From contig JBARRS010000052.1 in the NCBI GenBank assembly GCA_049644345.1, forward strand, positions 1 through 9,184: DNA of 9,184 nucleotides, in the 5' to 3' direction. A program made the translations under genes and the position numbers. This document shows positions 5,644 through 9,184 of the stretch, piece by piece. The stretch is from JBARRS01 sp049644345 (GTDB taxonomy: Bacteria; Actinomycetota; Thermoleophilia; Gaiellales; Gaiellaceae). How positions within the stretch are numbered: position 1 is the stretch's first letter; each line of letters opens with the position of its first letter. The notes below the pieces were generated by a model. That model ran no database searches and had not been told where the DNA came from. It worked only from the letters and a program-made list of their open reading frames with translations.

Positions 5644-7107
5644 TCAATCCTCGATCCCGAGACCGATCGCCGACGAGAGCGAGCCGATCTGTGAAAGCTC
5701 GCGAAGCTTCTTGCCGACCTTCACGCGCGCCAACGGATCGCCGACGCGGACCCGAACGCCGATCAGCCGCTGGAGCTCCTCGGCAAGCCCGTCGAGCTGG
5801 GCGGTCCCGCCCGTCACGACGATCTCGCCGATGCCCAGGGAGCCGGGCTGGTTCTGGTAGAACTGGAGCGAGGAAACGAGCTCTCGCGCGAAGGTCTGCA
5901 GCTGACGTCGGACGGCTTCGCGTGCGGTGGCGTCCTGCTCCTCCGTCAATCCTTCCACCGGGTTCGCGTGCGGCGTGAGCGACAGCGCCCGCTTGATCGG
6001 CTCGGCCTCGGAGGGCGTGATGTCCAGCGCGCGCGCGAGCGCCACGTTGATGGACTGGCCGCCCCAGTCGAGCACGCGCGTGAACTCGCAGACGCGCCCG
6101 TCCGAGACCGCGAAGGTCGTTCGGTCGTGGCCGACCCCGACCACGACGATAGCGGCGTCCGGCGAGGCCTGCCCGTCCGAAGGCGGGGCCGAGAGAGCGC
6201 GCAGGAGCGCAAACGCCTCGAGGTCGATCCCGACGAGCTTCACGCCCGCCTTCTTGCACGCGGTGACGTAGCGGTCGACCAGCTCACGGTAGGCGACGAC
6301 GAGCAGGATGCGCCGCGTCGGCATGCCCTCTTCGTTCAGCTTCTCCTCGAGGACGTGGTAGTCGAGCACTGCCTCCTCGATCGGGATCGGGAGCGCCTCC
6401 TGCGCCCGAAAGCGAATCGCGTTCTCGAGCTGGCGCGGGTCGTCCACTCCGCCGATCTCGAAGATGCGGACGCCGATCCGGTTGTTGGCGATCCCGAGTC
6501 GCACGCCGGTCTTCGGCAGCCGATTCCGCTTGAAGAACGCGCGGAGCGACTCGGCCAAGAGCTCCGGCTCGCGCAGCTCACCGGCGACGACGATCCCCGG
6601 CTCGAGGTCCTCGCGCGCGAGCTGGAGGACCTCGGGCGCGCCGTTGTTCGCGACGCGCGCGGCCGCGAGCTGCGAGCCGCCGATCTTGAGACCGACGAGA
6701 CGCTTCTGACGCCTCTGGCCAAGGCTTCTGCGCCCGCGCTCGCCCTTCGGCTTCTTTGCCTTCGGCTTCTTTGCCTTCGGCTCGGCGGGCGCAGCCCCGT
6801 CCGTCGCGTCCTTCGGCTTGCGCTTCAGGAACGACTTCTTCTCGCCGGGCGGCTTCGGCGCCTTCTCCTTCCGCTGCTTGGGCGGCTTCGGCTGCTTCGG
6901 CTTGCGGCGGAACGAAATCTCCTTCTTCAGGAGCGATTCCTTCTGAACGGGCTCGGCGATGCCTTCGGCGACCGGAAGCTCGACGAGCGTCGGCGTCTCC
7001 TGAGGGTCCGCCTCAACCTCCGCGCGCTCCGCGCCCTGCAGCTCCTCCTCCGGCGCGCCCTTCCGCTTGAAGAGGTCGGACAGGCTGATCTCCTTGTTCC
7101 AGTCCAT
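5644..7107 (-). CDS. pilM: Type IV pilus assembly protein PilM with long N-terminal extension
   Basis: This 487-residue protein has two parts. Residues 136-487 (352 residues, the usual full PilM length) are an actin/FtsA-like ATP-binding core: it begins VGLKIGGSQLAAARV, carries FRAQEALPIPIEEAVLDYHVL (234-252 region), LVGIDLEAFALLRAL at 291-305, the nucleotide-pocket segment VVGVGHDRTTFAV, and ends with VVTGGTAQLDGL and IGLGIE. Residues 1-135 are extra: MDWNKEISLSDLFKRK, an acidic stretch (17-60), then a Lys/Pro/Arg-rich block (62-130) that includes a tandem AKKPK repeat. PilM is cytoplasmic and binds the PilN INLLP peptide. The basic extension might contact membrane, ATPase or nucleic acid, but nothing in the sequence decides. 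It starts 2 nt after the pilT stop, with GGGAG 8 nt before the ATG. The first in-frame start is kept because the extension is in frame and ribosome-binding support exists there. Confidence 0.93.
   Translation of the reverse strand: MDWNKEISLSDLFKRKGAPEEELQGAERAEVEADPQETPTLVELPVAEGIAEPVQKESLLKKEISFRRKPKQPKPPKQRKEKAPKPPGEKKSFLKRKPKDATDGAAPAEPKAKKPKAKKPKGERGRRSLGQRRQKRLVGLKIGGSQLAAARVANNGAPEVLQLAREDLEPGIVVAGELREPELLAESLRAFFKRNRLPKTGVRLGIANNRIGVRIFEIGGVDDPRQLENAIRFRAQEALPIPIEEAVLDYHVLEEKLNEEGMPTRRILLVVAYRELVDRYVTACKKAGVKLVGIDLEAFALLRALSAPPSDGQASPDAAIVVVGVGHDRTTFAVSDGRVCEFTRVLDWGGQSINVALARALDITPSEAEPIKRALSLTPHANPVEGLTEEQDATAREAVRRQLQTFARELVSSLQFYQNQPGSLGIGEIVVTGGTAQLDGLAEELQRLIGVRVRVGDPLARVKVGKKLRELSQIGSLSSAIGLGIED
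6745..6780. repeat. 15-bp tandem repeat (2.4 copies) inside pilM
   Basis: The unit CTTCGGCTTCTTTGC occurs perfectly at 6745-6759 and 6760-6774, then as a partial CTTCGG. On the minus strand it encodes the repeated AKKPK in the basic extension of PilM. Gain or loss of a unit would keep the reading frame. Confidence 0.85.
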
Positions 7108-7109
7108 CG

Positions 7110-8261
7110 TCAGCTCCCAGCCACCCGTAGGCCTGCGCCGAGGGGCGCCTCTTCGGAGGTCGCGCCGGCGGTACCGGTGTCGAACCCCGCGCGCTCGAGG
7201 AGTCCGAGTAGCTGCTCGGGACGGCTCGACCGGGAAAGCGCGACGTCCACCGTGATCACGCCGCGCAGCGTCAAGTCGGCGAGCGACTGCTCCATCGTCT
7301 GCATGCCGCGACCGGTGTTGGTCTGCATCACCGAGTAGATCTGCTCGACCTTGCCCTGGCGGACCAGGTTCCGGACGGCGTCGTCGGGATAGAGGATCTC
7401 GAGCGCAGCAACGCGGCCGGCGCCGTCGGCGGTGGGGAGCAGCGCCTGCGTGATGATGCCTTCGAGCGTCGCGGCGAGCTGCACGCGGATCTGCTCCTGC
7501 TGTCCGGCCTCGAACGCGTCGATGATCCGGTCGACGGTGCTCGGCGCGCTCTGCGTATGCAGCGTCGCGAAGACGAGGTGGCCGGTCTCGGCCGCGGTGA
7601 TCGCCGTCGCGATCGTCTCGAGGTCGCGCATCTCGCCGAGTAGGATCACGTCGGGGTCCTCGCGCAGCGCCGCCCGCAGCGCGTCCGCGAACGTAGTCGC
7701 GTCGGGGCCGATCTCGCGCTGGTTGACGATGCAGCGTTTGTGCCGGTGCACGAACTCGATCGGATCTTCGATCGTGAGGATGTGGTCGGACCGCTTACGG
7801 TTGATCTCGTCGATCAGCGCCGCGAGCGTCGTCGATTTGCCGGAGCCGGTGGGCCCCGTGATGAGAACCAGTCCGCGCGGCTTGTCGGTGAGGTGGTGAA
7901 GGCTCGAGGGGATCCCGAGCTCTTCCAGCGTCTTGATCTCGTTCGGGATCAACCGGAAGGCGGCGCCGAGCGTCTCGCGCTGGAAGAAGACGTTGACGCG
8001 GAAGCGCGCGACGCCCGGCAGCGAGTGCGCCAGGTCGATGTTCCGGTGGATCTCGAGCTGCTTCTGCTGCTCGGTCGACAGGATCCGGTACAGGAGCTGC
8101 TGCGTATCGTCCGCCGTCAGCTGCGGCTCGCCGTCGAGACGGACGAGCTCGCCGCGGACGCGAATCGCGGGCTTCGAGCCGACGGTGACGTGAAGGTCGG
8201 ACGCGTTCTGCGCGACCATCTGCTCGAGCAGGGTGTCGATCGAAAGCAAGGTCTCCGGCAT
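7110..8261 (-). CDS. pilT: Type IV pilus retraction ATPase PilT
   Basis: This 383-residue hexameric ATPase drives pilus retraction. The N-terminal PAS-like domain (ASDLHVTVGSKPAIRVRGEL, 20-39) is followed by the RecA-like core: Walker A GPTGSGKST at 136-144 (K142), Asp box ILTIEDPIEF at 161-170, Walker B VILLGEMRD at 205-213 with E210, and His box GHLVFATLHT at 227-236. The C-terminal AVRNLVRQGK at 295-304 is a close variant of the AIRNLIRE motif needed for PilT function, which separates it from the extension ATPase PilB. A tail of about 30 Ala/Gly-rich residues follows the core. It is the first gene of the operon. GAGGGA lies just upstream of the ATG, and a strong sigma-28-like promoter candidate lies 17 nt upstream. 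Confidence 0.97.
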   Translation of the reverse strand: MPETLLSIDTLLEQMVAQNASDLHVTVGSKPAIRVRGELVRLDGEPQLTADDTQQLLYRILSTEQQKQLEIHRNIDLAHSLPGVARFRVNVFFQRETLGAAFRLIPNEIKTLEELGIPSSLHHLTDKPRGLVLITGPTGSGKSTTLAALIDEINRKRSDHILTIEDPIEFVHRHKRCIVNQREIGPDATTFADALRAALREDPDVILLGEMRDLETIATAITAAETGHLVFATLHTQSAPSTVDRIIDAFEAGQQEQIRVQLAATLEGIITQALLPTADGAGRVAALEILYPDDAVRNLVRQGKVEQIYSVMQTNTGRGMQTMEQSLADLTLRGVITVDVALSRSSRPEQLLGLLERAGFDTGTAGATSEEAPLGAGLRVAGS

Positions 8262-8277
8262 GGCTCCCTCGAGCGAG

Positions 8278-8305
8278 CTATCGGCAGGGCGTGCGGCTTC
8301 CTTAA
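8278..8305 (-). promoter_or_regulatory. Candidate sigma-28-type promoter of the pilT operon
   Basis: On the minus strand TTAAGG (8305-8300), 14 nt, then GCCGATAG (8285-8278). Read as TAAG-N15-GCCGATAG it differs from the FliA-type consensus TAAA-N15-GCCGATAA at two bases. The expected transcription start is near 8271, leaving a leader of about 10 nt that carries GAGGGA. This is the best copy of the motif in the window. Confidence 0.6.
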
Positions 8306-8332
8306 CCCCGCTCTCTCAGGGAGATGCATCGG

Positions 8333-8349
8333 ACCCGAATCACCCGATT
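8333..8349 (+). promoter_or_regulatory. Short direct repeat, possible activator site
   Basis: ACCCGAAT (8333-8340) and ACCCGATT (8342-8349) are direct repeats 9 bp apart, in the gap between divergent pilT and the first pilin. They lie about 41-57 nt upstream of the start point predicted from the -10-like element at 8376. A related ACCCGTTC occurs at 8875-8882 before the second pilin. Function is inferred from position only. Confidence 0.3.
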
Positions 8350-8375
8350 TAGGGGCCGCCTCGCCGACGGCCGCG

Positions 8376-8383
8376 GCCGATAG
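8376..8383 (+). promoter_or_regulatory. Sigma-28-like -10 element of the first pilin gene
   Basis: GCCGATAG, identical to the pilT -10 candidate, lies 42 nt before the pilin ATG. No TAAA-like -35 is found at the expected distance, so it is weaker than the other copies or may need an activator. Confidence 0.4.
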
Positions 8384-8385
8384 AC

Positions 8386-8411
8386 GGGGGGAGCCACGAC
8401 GCTTCCCCCCC
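8386..8411 (+). promoter_or_regulatory. GC hairpin in the pilin 5' leader
   Basis: Six G (8386-8391) plus AG can pair with CT and the C-run (8405-8411) across an 8-nt loop (8394-8401) with one bulged T. It ends at the base before AAGGAGG (8412-8418). There is no U-tract, so it is not a typical terminator. It may protect the 5' end of an abundant pilin message or modulate ribosome access. Confidence 0.5.
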
Positions 8412-8418
8412 AAGGAGG
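8412..8418 (+). promoter_or_regulatory. Strong Shine-Dalgarno site of the first pilin
   Basis: AAGGAGG, a near-perfect anti-16S match, 7 nt before the ATG at 8426. It is the strongest ribosome binding site in the window, as expected for a major structural subunit. Confidence 0.85.
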
Positions 8419-8425
8419 ATCACGC

Positions 8426-8812
8426 ATGCTCGCACGTATTCAGGATCGGATCAGGCGCGAGGAGGGCTTCACCCTCATCGAGCTCCTGGTCGTGATCATC
8501 ATTCTCGGGATCCTGCTCGCGATTGCGATCCCGTCCTACCTGAGCTTCCGCAAGCGCGCCAACAACTCCGCCGCGCAGGCCAACGTCCGCGCCGCGGTGC
8601 CCGGCATGGAGGCCTACGCGGCCGACAATGCCAAGACGAACTACATTGGCGCTCACCTGACGAAGCTCCAGCTGTCCTACGACGCGGGGATCAAGAACAT
8701 CTCGGTCCACGTGGCGAACGGGACGCTCTACTGCATCCAGAACACGAAGCCGGTCGGCGTCCTTTACCACAAGACGGGCCCGTCGGGCGACATCATCGCC
8801 GGCGGCTGCTAG
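8426..8812 (+). CDS. pilA: Type IV major pilin (PilA-type), copy 1
   Basis: This 128-residue prepilin has a 14-residue charged leader ending EEG and the cleavage site G14|F15-TLIELLVV, with Glu at mature position 5 (E19), followed by the hydrophobic assembly helix (about 15-38). The mature protein is 114 residues. Two cysteines, C103 and the last residue C128, are placed to close a C-terminal D-loop as in many type IVa pilins. It has a very strong Shine-Dalgarno site, a leader hairpin and an intrinsic terminator right after it, which points to an abundant, separately transcribed message. It is divergent from the pilT operon. A second, nearly identical gene follows 144 nt downstream. By family knowledge the helix packs in the fibre core after removal of the leader and N-methylation by a prepilin peptidase that is not encoded here. 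Confidence 0.95.
   Translation: MLARIQDRIRREEGFTLIELLVVIIILGILLAIAIPSYLSFRKRANNSAAQANVRAAVPGMEAYAADNAKTNYIGAHLTKLQLSYDAGIKNISVHVANGTLYCIQNTKPVGVLYHKTGPSGDIIAGGC
8525..8650 (+). repeat. 126-nt direct repeat, copy in pilin 1
   Basis: This segment of the first pilin gene is identical, base for base, to 9059-9184 in the second (offset 534 bp). The true repeat may extend further, because copy 2 is cut by the window end. Confidence 0.95.
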
Positions 8813-8838
8813 CAGACCGACTCGGTCTCGAGTTCAAG

Positions 8839-8870
8839 AAAGGGCGCGGGAGACCGCGCCCTTTTCTGTT
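8839..8870 (+). terminator. Rho-independent terminator after pilin 1
   Basis: An 11-bp perfect stem AAAGGGCGCGG (8839-8849) / CCGCGCCCTTT (8854-8864) with a GAGA loop, followed by TCTGTT. It begins 27 nt after the pilin stop. It separates the two pilin transcripts, so copy 2 needs its own promoter or readthrough. Confidence 0.9.
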
Positions 8871-8887
8871 GCTCACCCGTTCGAGGG

Positions 8888-8914
8888 TCGATTGTGTCGT
8901 GGAGAAGCCGATAT
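8888..8914 (+). promoter_or_regulatory. Candidate sigma-28-like promoter of the second pilin
   Basis: GCCGATAT (8907-8914) is a good -10 match, identical to that of the minor prepilin. The -35 (TCGATT, 8888-8893, spacer 13) is weak and one base closer than in the other copies. The location between the terminator and the second pilin fits a separate promoter. Confidence 0.4.
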
Positions 8915-8929
8915 CTGCGGGAAGCCACC

Positions 8930-8952
8930 GTTGCAAAACCGAAGGGAGCAAC
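8930..8952 (+). promoter_or_regulatory. Hairpin enclosing the Shine-Dalgarno of the second pilin
   Basis: GTTGC (8930-8934) pairs with GCAAC (8948-8952). The 13-nt loop holds the purine-rich Shine-Dalgarno GAAGGGA (8941-8947), 9 nt before the ATG. It could expose or occlude the site, but the stem is only five pairs. Confidence 0.45.
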
Positions 8953-8956
8953 TCAT

Positions 8957-9184
8957 ATGTTGAACGGTATGCGGCAGCGTCTTGCCCGAGACGAGCGAGG
9001 CTTCACGCTGATCGAGCTTTTGGTCGTGATCATCATCCTGGGCATCCTGCTCGCGATCGCGATCCCGTCCTACCTGAGCTTCCGCAAGCGCGCCAACAAC
9101 TCCGCCGCGCAGGCCAACGTCCGCGCCGCGGTGCCCGGCATGGAGGCCTACGCGGCCGACAATGCCAAGACGAACTACATTGGC
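8957..9184 (+). CDS. pilA: Type IV major pilin (PilA-type), copy 2, cut by window edge
   Basis: The first 76 codons of a second pilin run off the right edge with no stop. The leader is 15 residues (MLNGMRQRLARDERG), different from copy 1, then the site G15|F16-TLIELLVV with E20 as the mature Glu5. From that Phe on, the visible 61 residues are identical in protein to copy 1. At DNA level the first 60 nt after the cleavage site carry 8 silent differences and the remaining 126 nt none. GAAGGGA is the ribosome binding site. The C-terminal half, where pilins usually vary and where copy 1 has its cysteine pair, is outside the window, so it cannot be said whether this is a true duplicate or a variant with a different surface. 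Confidence 0.93.
   Translation, partial: MLNGMRQRLARDERGFTLIELLVVIIILGILLAIAIPSYLSFRKRANNSAAQANVRAAVPGMEAYAADNAKTNYIG
9059..9184 (+). repeat. 126-nt direct repeat, copy in pilin 2
   Basis: Identical to 8525-8650; it may continue beyond the window. See that entry. Confidence 0.95.

Noticed and set aside
5968..7338. Long open frame on the plus strand (456 codons) opposite pilM
   Set aside because: It lies antisense to a clear PilM, reads as Arg/Leu-rich low-information protein and has no motif; such frames are expected in high-GC DNA.
8323..8330. GATGCATC palindrome in the pilT/pilin gap
   Set aside because: An eight-base palindrome alone is likely by chance and has no second copy in the window.
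8386..8411. The G6/C7 hairpin as a terminator
   Set aside because: No U-tract follows; instead a strong Shine-Dalgarno site comes next.
8262..8425. Cyclic-di-GMP riboswitch in a pilin leader
   Set aside because: I looked because such riboswitches often precede pilin genes, but the conserved GEMM core words and the tetraloop/receptor pattern are not visible in either pilin leader.
8814..8828. Small inverted repeat AGACCGA/TCGGTCT just after the pilin stop
   Set aside because: The pairing is perfect but the loop is too small for the full stem, and the stronger terminator follows at once; not listed as a separate element.

Overview
The window is a high-GC chromosomal stretch that is almost entirely a type IV pilus (T4P) locus. 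The codon bias, leaderless-looking starts, KdpDE-type kinase pair and the pilT-M-N-O gene order suggest an actinobacterium, possibly of the Thermoleophilia (Solirubrobacterales/Gaiellales) type. That placement is inference; no rRNA or marker gene is present to prove it. No tRNA, rRNA, CRISPR array or insertion sequence was seen.

Layout from left to right. (1) 1-1543, minus strand: a two-component pair, made of a KdpD-family histidine kinase lacking the usual N-terminal KdpD/USP sensor half and, coupled to it by an ATGA overlap, the start of a KdpE-like response regulator that runs off the left edge. (2) 1576-2787, minus: pilC, the platform protein, 32 nt upstream of the kinase, so pilC and the two-component pair may share a transcript. 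(3) 2856-3458, plus: a PilV-like minor prepilin, divergent from pilC and convergent with the next operon. (4) 8261-3511, minus: a tight operon pilT-pilM-pilN-pilO-(PilP/GspC-like protein) with junctions of +2 nt, +5 nt, a 4-nt overlap and a 1-nt overlap. (5) 8426-end, plus: two tandem major-pilin genes. The first is complete and ends in a strong intrinsic terminator; the second is cut by the right edge.

How it works together: PilT powers retraction. Cytoplasmic PilM docks on the INLLP motif of PilN. PilN, PilO and the PilP-like protein form the membrane alignment subcomplex. PilC is the platform. The pilins are processed at G|F by a prepilin peptidase that is not in the window. The extension ATPase PilB, the peptidase PilD and a PilQ secretin are also not in the window.

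The most interesting signals are: (a) a shared sigma-28 (FliA/WhiG-family)-like promoter motif, T(T/C)(A/G)AGN-N14-GCCGAT(A/G)N, upstream of pilT, pilC and the minor prepilin, with -10-like copies upstream of both pilins, suggesting that one alternative sigma factor drives the whole pilus locus; (b) two tandem pilin genes that are 126/126 nt identical over their visible mature region but differ at 8 synonymous sites in the 60 nt just before it, a footprint of recent gene conversion; (c) two different 5'-UTR hairpins next to the pilin ribosome binding sites; and (d) a roughly 135-residue Lys/Pro-rich N-terminal extension on PilM.
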